Below, piece by piece: positions 17,075 to 26,066 of a DNA stretch of 64,000 bases. How positions within the stretch are numbered: the stretch's first letter is position 1; each line of letters starts with the position of its first letter. This stretch comes from Paenibacillus_T sp033239625 (GTDB lineage Bacteria > Bacillota > Bacilli > Paenibacillales > Paenibacillaceae): contig NZ_BTCK01000006.1 of assembly GCF_033239625.1 (NCBI RefSeq), forward strand, positions 153,361 to 217,360, written 5' to 3'. The notes beneath the pieces are model-generated. The model saw only the letters and a list, made by a program, of their open reading frames with translations. It made no database searches and was not told the origin of the DNA. The translations under genes were made by a program, and so were the position numbers.

Positions 17075-17175
17075 TCTGTTTGGCATGTGCGTACAAATCG
17101 CTGCTGAACGGTTCGAACAGTGCGATACCTATGTTGTTGACGAGAATATCTACTTGCCCGGCAAAGTAACAAAGC
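17075..17175 (-). pseudogene. Remnant of a short-chain dehydrogenase gene
   Basis: The minus strand encodes GQVDILVNNIGIALFEPF, the NNAG-type active-site strand and helix of an SDR oxidoreductase, for about 25 residues. The frame then runs straight into the terminator hairpin at 17035-17073. Neither the N-terminal Gly-rich NAD motif nor the Y-x3-K catalytic motif is present nearby. This is a deletion scar, not a working gene. Confidence 0.6.
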
Positions 17176-17278
17176 ATTGCTGTTGCTGTCAATCCATAAA
17201 TTGAGTACGATGGAGTCATAATGTATGACTAGGGAATGGACTTCTACATAGGTTCGTTAGGAAGGCTGGTTTAAGCGA

Positions 17279-18292
17279 ATGGTTACGATCTACGATATTG
17301 CGAAGCAAGCGAATGTATCCGCGATGACAGTGTCGCGCGTCATTAACAATACCGGACGAATTAGCGATAAAACAAGAGCCAAGGTCCGTCATGTCATGGA
17401 GGAATTGAACTATGTCCCTAATGCCATGGCCCGCTCGCTCGTCCTGCAGAAAACGAATATCGTTTCTCTGCTTGTGACGGATATTACCAATCCATTCTAT
17501 ACGACACTTGCTCGAGGAGCGGAAGATGCGGCACGCGCTCATGGCTACAAACTGCTGCTTGGCAACAGTGATGAGGATTTGATCAAAGAGAAGGAATATA
17601 TCGAAACGATTCTGTCGACTCGCGTGGATGGGGTGCTGCTCACCCCTGCAAGCGACAATTCCAAGGAGCAGCTGGAAGCCCTCATGCGGCATGGTACGCC
17701 GTTCGTAGCCATTGACCGTGATGTGCCAGGCATCGTATGCGACGCTGTCGTTGGTGACAGCGTCGGCGGTGCCCGCAAGCTGATCGATCATCTCGTCGGA
17801 CTTGGTCATCGCGTCATCGCGCTGGTCGGCGGCACATTCGATGTGTCGACCGCACGCGAGCGGCACGAAGGGTACCGCGAAGCGCTTGCAGCCAACGGTC
17901 TGTCTTACAATGAGCAGCTTGTATTCGAGACCGGCTATCGGCTGCACGATATGGAACACGCGGTAGAGCAGCTGCTCGCCGTCAATCCGGCTCCGACTGC
18001 TATACTGGCCGGCAATAACTTGCTTGCGCTAGGTTTGCTTCAAGCATTCCGACGCCGCGGCATCGAGACGCCCGGTCAGATGTCCATCGTCACCTTCGAT
18101 TCCCTTGGCTATCGCGATCTCATTGATCCGCTGTTCACGACTGCGGAGCAGCCTGCTTATCAGTTCGGCGAGCTCGGCATTACGATGCTGATCGAAAGAA
18201 TCGAGGGCAGAGCCGAAATACAGCCAAGACGCAAGGTACTGTCCAATGAGTTAATCATCGGAAGCTCCACCGGCGCGCCACAACCCGAATAG
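17279..18292 (+). CDS. LacI-family transcriptional regulator (RbsR-like)
   Basis: A 337-residue repressor. The N-terminal helix-turn-helix and hinge read VTIYDIAKQANVSAMTVSRV, with LNYVPNAMARSL as the hinge helix. The periplasmic-binding-protein-like effector domain (about residues 60-330) contains TDITNPFYTTLARG and DGVLLTPAS. It is convergent with rbsK, seven bases apart and with no terminator between them. Ribose or another sugar as inducer is an inference from that neighbour; no ribose transporter is in view. Confidence 0.9.
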   Translation: MVTIYDIAKQANVSAMTVSRVINNTGRISDKTRAKVRHVMEELNYVPNAMARSLVLQKTNIVSLLVTDITNPFYTTLARGAEDAARAHGYKLLLGNSDEDLIKEKEYIETILSTRVDGVLLTPASDNSKEQLEALMRHGTPFVAIDRDVPGIVCDAVVGDSVGGARKLIDHLVGLGHRVIALVGGTFDVSTARERHEGYREALAANGLSYNEQLVFETGYRLHDMEHAVEQLLAVNPAPTAILAGNNLLALGLLQAFRRRGIETPGQMSIVTFDSLGYRDLIDPLFTTAEQPAYQFGELGITMLIERIEGRAEIQPRRKVLSNELIIGSSTGAPQPE

Positions 18293-18299
18293 CGCGTAC

Positions 18300-19238
18300 T
18301 CACTCTTGATCCGATATGAAGGCAAGCACTTCCTGCCATGTCGGTATGGACGCTTGAGCCCCCAGCTTCGTCACAGACAGCGCTGCCGCTGCCGTTGCGC
18401 AGCGCAGTGCCGACTGCGGCGATGCATCCTCGATCGTACCGCCGTATCGAACTGCCGCATAAGCACCAATGAAGGTATCCCCTGCTGCTGTTGTATCGAC
18501 CGGCTGAACAGGCCAAGCCTGCAGACGCAGGTTCATCCCGTTCGCATCTAGATAGAAGCATCCTTCCGCTCCCAGCGTAACAATGACAGCTCTGGTCCCT
18601 CTGCTTAGAAACCAATTAGCTGCTGCCTCTAGGCTTGCTTCATCAATCGGCGCAATGCCGGTGATCACTTCTGTCTCCGTCTCATTAAGCACGATCGTAT
18701 CAATGTGCGGCAATGCTTCATCCGGAAGCTTCGCCGCTGGCGCCGGATTATAAATAACGGGGATCGCCGCCGCTGCCGCCTTGCGCATGAATGCTTCGTT
18801 AGCCGACCATGGGATCTCATTTTGCAGCAAAATCGCCCCTGCTTCTCCTAGCAGTCGATCCAATGCTTCAACCTCCGCGCCCGCTACCTTGCCGTTAGCG
18901 CCCGCACATAACACGATCTGATTCTCGCCTGACTCGCTCACCGTAATAAGTGCGATACCCGAAGCCCCGTCAATGACGCTCACCTCTGAGACAAATGCAC
19001 CCTTTGCTTCGATTGCATTCAACAGCTGGCGGCCGAAACCATCTGTTCCGACAGCGCCGATCATCCTGACAGCCGCGCCTGCTTGTGCAGCAGCAACCGC
19101 TTGATTCGCTCCTTTGCCGCCGGGCATATATTGGACCTCGCTGCCATGCACCGTCTCGCCTGGGCGCGGAAACTGGCCGACTCTGCTGACAACGTCCATA
19201 TTGATGCTGCCTGCAACTACTATCGTATGCAGGTTCAT
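18300..19238 (-). CDS. rbsK: Ribokinase
   Basis: A 312-residue PfkB-family sugar kinase that phosphorylates ribose to ribose 5-phosphate. The first signature is GGKGANQAVAAAQAGA (about residue 38), as in true ribokinases, and the second is DTTAAGDTFIGAY, with the catalytic Asp near residue 252. Its ATG overlaps the fni stop as ATGA, so it is translated from the same message as an isoprenoid enzyme, an unusual pairing. No rbsD or rbsABC is nearby. Confidence 0.92.
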   Translation of the reverse strand: MNLHTIVVAGSINMDVVSRVGQFPRPGETVHGSEVQYMPGGKGANQAVAAAQAGAAVRMIGAVGTDGFGRQLLNAIEAKGAFVSEVSVIDGASGIALITVSESGENQIVLCAGANGKVAGAEVEALDRLLGEAGAILLQNEIPWSANEAFMRKAAAAAIPVIYNPAPAAKLPDEALPHIDTIVLNETETEVITGIAPIDEASLEAAANWFLSRGTRAVIVTLGAEGCFYLDANGMNLRLQAWPVQPVDTTAAGDTFIGAYAAVRYGGTIEDASPQSALRCATAAAALSVTKLGAQASIPTWQEVLAFISDQE

Positions 19239-20317
19239 TGCGCCGTTCCGTTCTTGACCAGCAGACGATCCGTCATCGCTAGATCTCGAATCGATGCCGC
19301 ACCGATGCCGAACATTGCTGCCTTGAGTTCAAATTCGATCTGCTCGAACTGCTGAAGCAGCAGACCCGCATCTCCGGCTCGTGATGCGTATGGAAGCAGT
19401 GTACGACCGAAGCCGACAACATTCGCGCCAAGTGCAATAGCCTTGGCAGCTTCGACGCCGTTCTTCAGACCGCCGCTGCCGATAACGACCGCTTCATACG
19501 GCAAATGTCTTCTCACATCGCTAATGCAATCCGCCGTAGGGATGCCCCAATCCGCGAACGCTTCCGCCGCTGCACGGCGCATCGGGTCCGTCGTACGGAA
19601 TTTCTCGACCTGACTCCACGATGTTCCGCCCGCTCCCGCTATATCGATGAAAGCTACGCCAGCATCATACAGCTGTCTGGCAGTCCGTCCATCGATTCCC
19701 CAGCCGACCTCTTTCACGCCAACAGGCATGTCGAGCTTGCTGCATACTTCGCCGAATCGCTGCAGCAGCCCGCTGAAATCGGTATCGCCTTCGGGCTGGA
19801 ACAGCTCCTGCATGCCGTTCAGATGAAGCACCAGAGCATCCGCTTCCGCAAGCTCCACGGCACGGCGGCATTGGTCGACGCCATAGCCTAACGCTAGCTG
19901 GACAGCGCCGAGATTCGCAATTACCGGCGCAGTTGGCGCGGCATGACGAACGCGGAATGAGTCCGCGAGCTCTTCGCTTTCGATTGCGGCGCGCATCGAG
20001 CCCAACCCAATCGCCCAGCCCCTTGCTTCCGCTGCTTCAGCCAGCCGTATATTGATTGCCGATGCTTCTTCCGTGCCGCCCGTCATTGAACTGACAAGAA
20101 GCGGCGCACGAAGCTTTTTGCCCAAGAACGATGTTTCCAGCGATATGGATTCGAATCGAAGCTCCGGCAACGCGTTATGCTCGAAGCGGTAACGTTCAAA
20201 GCCTGACGAGATCCCCTCTCCTTCCACATCCTCTTGAAGGCAGATTCGGATATGCTCCCCTTTGCGCTTCGCGGTTAACGCGGCTTGTTCCGCCGACTCT
20301 CGCGATCTATTCGTCAC
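19235..20317 (-). CDS. fni: Type 2 isopentenyl-diphosphate delta-isomerase (FMN-dependent)
   Basis: A 360-residue flavoenzyme interconverting IPP and DMAPP with reduced FMN and Mg. Recognisable segments are an N-terminal RKGEHIRICLQEDVEG, the FMN-binding SSMTGGTEEA, and HLNGMQELFQPEGDTDF carrying the conserved Gln and Glu at the active site, followed by GIDGRTARQLYDAGVAFIDIAG. It starts with GTG at 20317, nine bases after AGGGGG. It is the first gene of a two-gene operon with rbsK. Confidence 0.94.
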   Translation of the reverse strand: MTNRSRESAEQAALTAKRKGEHIRICLQEDVEGEGISSGFERYRFEHNALPELRFESISLETSFLGKKLRAPLLVSSMTGGTEEASAINIRLAEAAEARGWAIGLGSMRAAIESEELADSFRVRHAAPTAPVIANLGAVQLALGYGVDQCRRAVELAEADALVLHLNGMQELFQPEGDTDFSGLLQRFGEVCSKLDMPVGVKEVGWGIDGRTARQLYDAGVAFIDIAGAGGTSWSQVEKFRTTDPMRRAAAEAFADWGIPTADCISDVRRHLPYEAVVIGSGGLKNGVEAAKAIALGANVVGFGRTLLPYASRAGDAGLLLQQFEQIEFELKAAMFGIGAASIRDLAMTDRLLVKNGTAQ

Positions 20318-20467
20318 GGTTCAATTCCCCCTGTTTCACAACAACCTACCGTACATGATAGCGCAGCTAGATGTAGTAGAGCAAATCGATGAGTTTTCCC
20401 CTCCTAAATCCTCCCTAATCGGGGAAGCAGCAGGAGGTCCAACCCCCGAACTGTTTAATGCGCCGAC

Positions 20468-20511
20468 AAAAAAAGGCTCCGTCTATGCTGATAAACAGTA
20501 GACGAGAGCCT
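20468..20511 (-). terminator. Terminator after kdgK
   Basis: AGGCTCCGTCTA and its near complement TAGACGAGAGCCT form the stem; on the minus strand it ends in seven T residues. Confidence 0.85.
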
Positions 20512-20517
20512 CTCTTC

Positions 20518-21474
20518 TTATCGTTCAACCCAAGCTTGGCCGCCAAGCCGCGAGGAGGCAACCGCCCATGTTGGGAGCGCTTCCCAGTCGCCGCGCATTT
20601 GGACAGCCAGCGAGCCTGTAACGCTTGCAAGCTTCACTGCTTCAACCGGTGTCATCCCTTTCACAATGCCGGCCAAGAAGCCGGCACAGAAGCCGTCGCC
20701 TGCTCCAACCGTATCGACAACGTTGTCAGCCGGGTAGAAAGGAACCTCTTCCGTCGCGCCATTGTTCAGGATTACCGTCTGATCTCCCTTGCTCTTGACG
20801 ATCGAAATAGCCCGAAGCGCCGACAGACGCTCTACGACATGATCCCAATCGCTCGTCTCGTACAGCAGCTGAAGCTCGTCCCAGCCTGGCAGGAAGTAGT
20901 CCGCCTTCGCCGCGAGCGGCAGAAGTGCATCACGCGCTTCCTCGATCGACCACAGCTTCAAACGCAGGTTCGGATCGAAACTAACCGGTACGCCGGCATC
21001 GAGCGCAATGTCGACCGCCCGCTCAACCGTGCGACGGCTGCTCTCGCTGATCGCCATCGAAATGCCGGTGACGTGGAGCAGCTTGCTTCCCCGTATGTAG
21101 GCTTCATCTAAATCTTCAGGCTGCACACGGCTTGCTGCCGAATGCTTCCTATAGTAGTGAACGGCCAATCGGCCAGCGACCGTCTCACGGAACATAAGAC
21201 CTGTTGGCGCTTCGCTGCTCAGCTTCACGCGCGAGACGTCTACGCCTTCGCCGCGAAGGGTCTTCACGATCATATGGCCGAACGGATCGTTGCCCAATGT
21301 TCCGAACCAGCCTACCGACACGCCTAGTCGTGCGGCCCCTACTGCCACATTGCTCTCTGCCCCGCCGAATCCCTGCTCGAGCGTGGATGCACGTTCGAGC
21401 GCTCGGTGCTCCGGCGGCATGAACAAGGCCATCGATTCGCCGAATGTAATCAAATCGGGCGATGCTTGCGTCAT
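20518..21474 (-). CDS. kdgK: PfkB-family sugar kinase, KdgK-like
   Basis: A 318-residue sugar kinase closest in pattern to 2-dehydro-3-deoxygluconokinase, which forms KDPG in the Entner-Doudoroff and uronate pathways. It begins LITFGESMALFMP, has the first PfkB signature GGAESNVAVGAARLG, the substrate-site RETVAGRLAVHYYRKHSA with its conserved YYR, and the second signature DTVGAGDGFCAGF with the catalytic Asp. No aldolase or uronate gene is adjacent, so the substrate is probable but not fixed. Its promoter region contains MITE-like copy R4. Confidence 0.85.
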   Translation of the reverse strand: MTQASPDLITFGESMALFMPPEHRALERASTLEQGFGGAESNVAVGAARLGVSVGWFGTLGNDPFGHMIVKTLRGEGVDVSRVKLSSEAPTGLMFRETVAGRLAVHYYRKHSAASRVQPEDLDEAYIRGSKLLHVTGISMAISESSRRTVERAVDIALDAGVPVSFDPNLRLKLWSIEEARDALLPLAAKADYFLPGWDELQLLYETSDWDHVVERLSALRAISIVKSKGDQTVILNNGATEEVPFYPADNVVDTVGAGDGFCAGFLAGIVKGMTPVEAVKLASVTGSLAVQMRGDWEALPTWAVASSRLGGQAWVER

Positions 21475-21508
21475 GCGGAACTACCTCCCATGATAGCTTT
21501 ACCTTTTA

Positions 21509-21574
21509 GAGGTTGTTCAAAAAGTCGACTTTCTCGCAATCTTCTCGATGCTGAAAACCCGACTTTTTGAACAC
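21509..21574. repeat. MITE-like repeat, copy R4 (short form)
   Basis: A 66-base copy upstream of kdgK. The inverted ends are GTTCAAAAAGTCG and CGACTTTTTGAAC, a 13-bp perfect pair; the middle is reduced to the TTCTCGATGCTGAAAAC portion. Confidence 0.85.
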
Positions 21575-21581
21575 GTACATT

Positions 21582-22004
21582 TTAGCTGAAAGGATTGGTC
21601 ATCAAATACATAATAACAGCATAAAGCACAAGAACGATGATGCTCAGAACGCGCGCTTTCGCGATATGCGCCGTTGCGCTTTGTCCTTCGCGAATCGATG
21701 TGCCGATCCGCTTCAGCGGTTTGCCCATAATGCCGGAAAGTGCGCCGATCGCTACGAAAATAAGCGTAATGATGATCATCCACAGCGTCGGGTACTCGCC
21801 TTGCGACATCAGGTATCCGCCAGTCAGCAGCTGCAGGATAAGTGCATACTGTGCAATCCGGTTAGCCGTATACAGGCCTGCCGCCAGACCTTCTTGGCCT
21901 GCGCCTGTAAGCTTCGTTGCTTGTCCAACAAGCACTGGCATCAACAAGTAAATGCCCATGCCTGCCGCACCGATTACGTGCAGCCAAATCATAATGTCCA
22001 ACAC
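21582..22004 (-). CDS. Small four-helix membrane protein, unknown function
   Basis: A 140-residue hydrophobic protein with about four transmembrane segments: WLHVIGAAGMGIYLLMPVL near the start, ALILQLLTGGYLM, TLWMIIITLIFVAIGALSGI and the C-terminal ILSIIVLVLYAVIMYLM-like helix. I do not recognise a functional motif. The start is set at GTG 22004, seven bases after AGGAGG; the ATG at 22025 is upstream of that ribosome binding site. It is a single gene between kdgK and recQ. Confidence 0.75.
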   Translation of the reverse strand: MLDIMIWLHVIGAAGMGIYLLMPVLVGQATKLTGAGQEGLAAGLYTANRIAQYALILQLLTGGYLMSQGEYPTLWMIIITLIFVAIGALSGIMGKPLKRIGTSIREGQSATAHIAKARVLSIIVLVLYAVIMYLMTNPFS

Positions 22005-22175
22005 GTCGATTCCTCCTGTAAGCAAATGGCTGCTCTCCTCTTCGATCTACTCCCTTAGAGCAAATCGCTCGCTTCGAAAGTAGGAATAGAAAGCGTTGCC
22101 TTTGTATCTTCTTTAGTATACTAAAATCTGTCCCATTACTCAAAGAACATCGCACATTGTCACGATATTGCCGTT

Positions 22176-24380
22176 TTATTGGAGACTGCGCTTCGCAAGA
22201 GCGGCTTTAATCATGAAATAGCTGATATCAGCAGGCAATGCTTCCTTGATCGGCTTCAGTTTATCCGCTCCGACTTGTTCGACAACGTCCAGGATCTGAG
22301 CCTCATAAGCAGCAGGCAGCATCCGTTCCCAATCTACCGGGTGCCCTTCCAACGCACAGCGGATCAGATGTCCTTCGATCGTCACCTCGCTCAACCCTCT
22401 AGCCGCGGCAATCTCCTTCACGCTCACACCTGATTCGAACTGCTCGAGTGATTGGAAGTGGCTTGCTCCATCCGCTTCTGCGATTGCAGCAGTCTTCTTG
22501 CTGGTCTCCGTCTTCGTGCTCGATCCGCTTTCCGGATGAGACAGGGCAGCCGCACTTATGAATACAGATTGCTCAGGCGTTGATGACGTCCCTTCTGCTG
22601 CAGTGCCTCCCGAGGAGAAGGAACCGATGATGGTCAAAATATCGCTGCCGTACTTATCCGCCTTCGCTGCACCGATCCCTTTGACAGACAGCAGTTCCTC
22701 GCGCGTTGTTGGCGCTGCGTCCGCAAGCTCTCGCAGCGTTGCATCGAAGAACAGCATGAACGGAGGCACCTTCTCGCGCGCCGCCGCCGTCCGCCGCCAT
22801 TCGCGCAGAGCATCGAAGAGCGGCGAGCTGACCGCCTGAGAAGAAGCTTGACGAATGGTCGTCCGTTTTCGCTGCATGACCCGCTCCTTGCCCTCCAGTA
22901 CAGGCAGCGAGCCCGAAGAGAGCGACACGGTCGGATACTGTCCATCGCTCATGACGAGATACCCCTCCGCAACGAGCCAGTACAGCCAATCCGAAATTTC
23001 CTTCTCGGGCCAGCGGGAGAACAGCCCGTATGTAGAAAGCTTATCAAGCCCCCACTCCAACACCCGCTTATCGCGAGAACCTTTCAATACCTTCGCTGCC
23101 GTCGTGACGCCAAACTTTCCTTTGAGACGTGCGACGCATGACAAAGCCTTAAGCGCATCGTCCGTGCGGTCAATCAGCTCGCTCTTATCGAGACAGCTGC
23201 TGCATTTGCCGCATGGCGGAACATCCGCTTCGCCGAAGTATTCGACGATAAACTGCTGCAAGCAGCGCTGCGTCCGCGAATAATTCATCATCGTATGCAG
23301 CTTCGCCATCTGAATCGACTTCCGGTCTCCGTCGCCTGCACCTTGATCGATCAGAAAACGCTGCACCTGGACGTCCTGCGGCTCGAACAGCAGAATGCAT
23401 TCGCTCTCTTCGCCGTCACGGCCTGCCCGGCCCGCCTCTTGATAGTACGATTCGATGTCGCCGGGCATCTGCCAGTGCAGGACGAATCTGACGTTCGGCT
23501 TATCGATGCCCATACCGAATGCGTTGGTCGCCACCATGACACGGACATCGTCGAAACGGAATTTTTCCTGCATCTCCGCACGTTCTGCATCGCCAAGCCC
23601 GCCATGGTATTTGCCTGCGGGAATGCCCATTTTCTCAAGAACAGCATGTACCTGTTCCGTTTCCTTACGAGTAGCTGCATATATAATGCCGGATTGATCC
23701 TTGCGCTCCGCTATGAACTTTCGTAGAAAAGCTGGCTTGTCCGCCCCGCTCACGACCGATAACGATAAATTATCCCGGGCAAAGCCGCTGACATGAATGC
23801 TTGGATCGTGCAGGCCGAGCATGCTCGCGATATCGCGAGCCACTTCTTCCGTTGCCGTAGCCGTGAACGCAGCGACCAGCGGCCGATTGTTCATTCGTGC
23901 AATCCAGCCTGCGAGCTGTCGATAGCTCGGTCGGAAATCATGCCCCCACTGCGATACGCAGTGCGCCTCATCGATCGCAATCAATGGGATATGCATTTGC
24001 TCCGATAGTGAAGCGAACATCGGTGCATCAAGTCGCTCTGGCGCTACATAAAGCAGCTTATATTCACCCATGAATGCTTGGCGCATGACATCGCGATACT
24101 CGGTGGCACTCATGGAGCTGTTCAGATAGGCAGCCTTCACGCCCAACCGATTGAGCGCGTCCACCTGGTCCTTCATAAGTGAAATAAGCGGCGATACGAC
24201 AAGCGTCGTCCCGTCCATCAGCAGTGCGGGGATTTGGTAACAGACCGACTTGCCCCCGCCTGTCGGCAAAATCGCCAGCGTGTCTCGGCCGTCAATAATG
24301 CCGCCGATAATCGCTTCTTGCCCTTTGCGAAACGTATCGTAGCCGTATACCTGCTTTAGCAGTTGTCTTGCTTCTTGCAT
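22176..24380 (-). CDS. recQ: ATP-dependent DNA helicase RecQ
   Basis: A 734-residue 3'-5' superfamily 2 helicase for recombination and fork repair. The Q motif region and Walker A LPTGGGKSVCYQ (about 38-49), the DEAH box IDEAHCVSQWGHDFRP (near 141) and helicase motif VI QEAGRAGRDG are intact. They are followed by the RecQ zinc site (CGKCSSCL) and winged helix, an HRDC domain (about 520-600, with LLSVKGIGAAKADKYG), and a C-terminal helix-turn-helix extension (SVKEIAAARGLSEVTIEGHL). The extension makes it longer than E. coli RecQ (about 610 residues), as in several Firmicutes. Confidence 0.95.
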   Translation of the reverse strand: MQEARQLLKQVYGYDTFRKGQEAIIGGIIDGRDTLAILPTGGGKSVCYQIPALLMDGTTLVVSPLISLMKDQVDALNRLGVKAAYLNSSMSATEYRDVMRQAFMGEYKLLYVAPERLDAPMFASLSEQMHIPLIAIDEAHCVSQWGHDFRPSYRQLAGWIARMNNRPLVAAFTATATEEVARDIASMLGLHDPSIHVSGFARDNLSLSVVSGADKPAFLRKFIAERKDQSGIIYAATRKETEQVHAVLEKMGIPAGKYHGGLGDAERAEMQEKFRFDDVRVMVATNAFGMGIDKPNVRFVLHWQMPGDIESYYQEAGRAGRDGEESECILLFEPQDVQVQRFLIDQGAGDGDRKSIQMAKLHTMMNYSRTQRCLQQFIVEYFGEADVPPCGKCSSCLDKSELIDRTDDALKALSCVARLKGKFGVTTAAKVLKGSRDKRVLEWGLDKLSTYGLFSRWPEKEISDWLYWLVAEGYLVMSDGQYPTVSLSSGSLPVLEGKERVMQRKRTTIRQASSQAVSSPLFDALREWRRTAAAREKVPPFMLFFDATLRELADAAPTTREELLSVKGIGAAKADKYGSDILTIIGSFSSGGTAAEGTSSTPEQSVFISAAALSHPESGSSTKTETSKKTAAIAEADGASHFQSLEQFESGVSVKEIAAARGLSEVTIEGHLIRCALEGHPVDWERMLPAAYEAQILDVVEQVGADKLKPIKEALPADISYFMIKAALAKRSLQ

Positions 24381-24419
24381 GACGAAGTCCCTCCTTCCTT
24401 ACCTTTCTCGACACAAAAT

Positions 24420-24454
24420 AAGACCCTGACCGTAGTGCAGCTCGTCAGGGTCTT
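24420..24454 (-). terminator. Terminator after mdh
   Basis: AAGACCCTGAC (24420-24430) pairs with GTCAGGGTCTT (24444-24454); TTATTTTG follows on the minus strand. Confidence 0.85.
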
Positions 24455-24502
24455 CCTGTAGCTATAATTATACTTTATGAACAGTAATCGATAAAGCTCT
24501 GA

Positions 24503-25444
24503 TTAGCCTTGAACGATCTTGATGACGCTGCGTACAGACTCTGCGGACTGATCAAGGGCTGCTTTCTCTTCAGACGTTAGATCCAGCTCGAAAATCTTCT
24601 CAATGCCGTCGCCGCCGATAATCGTCGGGACGCCCATGAACAGATCGCGATAGCCGTACTCGCCTTGCAGCAGCGCGATAACGGGCAGAACCCGTTTCTT
24701 ATCCTTGAGGATCGCTTCGGTCATCTGAACAAGTGAAGCCGCAGGCGCGTAATAAGCACTGCCGTTGCCAAGCAGATTAACGATTTCGCCGCCGCCGACG
24801 CGAGTCCGCTGAACAATCGCTTCGATGCGGTCAGCCGGAATAAGCTTCTCAATCGGAATGCCGCCAACGTTCGAATAACGAACGAGCGGCACCATATCGT
24901 CGCCATGCCCGCCAAGCACAAAGCCGCGAACGTCCTCAACCGACACGTTCAGCTCCTGCGCGATAAAGGTGCAGTAACGAGCCGTATCCAGTACACCGGA
25001 TTGGCCGATAACACGGTTCTTCGGAAAACCAAGCGCATGAAAAGCCGCATACGTCATTGCATCAACGGGGTTGGACAAAATGATCACATAGCTGTTCGGA
25101 CTCGTCGCCTTGATGTTCTCGCACACCGAACGGACGATGCCCGCGTTCGTGTTCACAAGATCATCCCGGCTCATCCCAGGCTTGCGCGCGATACCCGCCG
25201 TGATAATTACTACATCCGAATCCCGCGTATCTTCGTAATTCGACGTCCCCGTAATTCTCGCATCAATGCCCTGCACCGGGGTCGATTCCAACATATCAAG
25301 CGCTTTGCCCTTGGTCGGATTCTCCAACTGCGGAATATCGACAAGCACGATGTCGCCCAATTCCTTCTGCGCAAGCATCAGCGCCGTCGTTGCCCCCGTG
25401 AAGCCAGCCCCAACAACCGTAATCTTGTTCCGTTTAATCGCCAT
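24503..25444 (-). CDS. mdh: Malate dehydrogenase
   Basis: A 313-residue NAD-dependent malate dehydrogenase of the lactate dehydrogenase-like type. The NAD site is VVGAGFTGATTALMLAQ near residue 11, the arginine loop IARKPGMSRDDL near 85, NPVDAMTY near 125, and the catalytic His in GGHGDDMVP near 180. It oxidises malate to oxaloacetate in the TCA cycle. It is the last gene of citZ-icd-mdh, as in B. subtilis, but is separated from icd by a 622-base gap full of hairpins. AGGAGG precedes the ATG. Confidence 0.96.
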   Translation of the reverse strand: MAIKRNKITVVGAGFTGATTALMLAQKELGDIVLVDIPQLENPTKGKALDMLESTPVQGIDARITGTSNYEDTRDSDVVIITAGIARKPGMSRDDLVNTNAGIVRSVCENIKATSPNSYVIILSNPVDAMTYAAFHALGFPKNRVIGQSGVLDTARYCTFIAQELNVSVEDVRGFVLGGHGDDMVPLVRYSNVGGIPIEKLIPADRIEAIVQRTRVGGGEIVNLLGNGSAYYAPAASLVQMTEAILKDKKRVLPVIALLQGEYGYRDLFMGVPTIIGGDGIEKIFELDLTSEEKAALDQSAESVRSVIKIVQG

Positions 25445-25480
25445 CTCGGATTCCTCCTTGAATTAGCTCACTCCGCGCAA

Positions 25481-25558
25481 CTAACCACCAATGACGGACG
25501 TCATGATCGCATGGATCAATGCGTGCACCACAACAACCTTAACCACCCAAATAACCAT
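25481..25558 (-). CDS. Possible 25-residue hydrophobic peptide upstream of mdh
   Basis: A tiny reading frame with an AGGTGGTG ribosome binding site five to six bases before its ATG and a stop 36 bases before the mdh start. The product has one membrane-length stretch (MVIWVVKVVVVHALIHAIM). Position and ribosome binding site are the only support; it could be a leader peptide or chance. Confidence 0.3.
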   Translation of the reverse strand: MVIWVVKVVVVHALIHAIMTSVIGG

Positions 25559-25620
25559 GCAATCACCACCTGCTCTTGTTTTCAAAATGCTCCATGCCTT
25601 CGCCCTCATAGGCGATGGAT

Positions 25621-25720
25621 GTTCCCACAGGGAACCATCGCCCCTTCGGAGCATTACCCTCATCGCCTTTCGACGAGGGCCGTTCCCGCAGGGAACCATC
25701 GTCGTCTTCGAAGCGTTACC
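25621..25720. repeat. Two-copy 61-bp direct repeat in the icd-mdh gap
   Basis: GTTCCCACAGGGAACCATCG (25621-25640) followed by TTCGGAGCATTACCC recurs from 25682 as GTTCCCGCAGGGAACCATCG and TTCGAAGCGTTACCC. Each unit starts with a small GTTCCC/GGGAAC hairpin. No gene is present here. Confidence 0.75.
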
Positions 25721-25849
25721 CACGCCACGCATTGCACGAGCCTCGCGAGTGCCGAATCCCAATCTTGAGCAAACACGTCAGCACGCACCCACACCAAACG
25801 TTCGAACTCGCCAACCACTAGCGCCACTCACATCCGCCACAGTAGAGCG

Positions 25850-25903
25850 TGTCCAATCCCCCACAGTCCTATTCCACAGAATAGGACTTTGGGGGATTGG
25901 ACA
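25850..25903. repeat. 24-bp-stem hairpin in the icd-mdh gap
   Basis: The arms at 25850-25873 and 25880-25903 are complementary with a single mismatch, around a six-base loop. There is no T-run on either strand, so it is not a simple Rho-independent terminator. It may be an mRNA processing or stability element. Confidence 0.8.
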
Positions 25904-25987
25904 AAAGCGGCTCCCTACTCTCCAGTCACCCAGGCGCGCACATGCGAATACCTTCCGGTGTCCAGAGGGCGGGAGCCCTTTGGGGTC

Positions 25988-26011
25988 CCCCTTCCTTGGG
26001 GAAGGGGGATT
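25988..26011. repeat. GC-rich hairpin downstream of icd
   Basis: TCCCCCTTCC and GGAAGGGGGA flank a TTGG loop, 56 bases after the icd stop. There is no T-run; it probably protects or ends the icd message. Confidence 0.6.
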
Positions 26012-26066
26012 TAGGGGGTTGCGGGATAATTGAAAGTCAGGGTTCGTAAGGGTCTCCCCTTACAAA

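Noticed and set aside
16950..17219. 89-residue minus-strand frame upstream of the methyltransferase gene
   Set aside because: It joins an SDR remnant to a terminator hairpin and random sequence; treated as a pseudogene scar.
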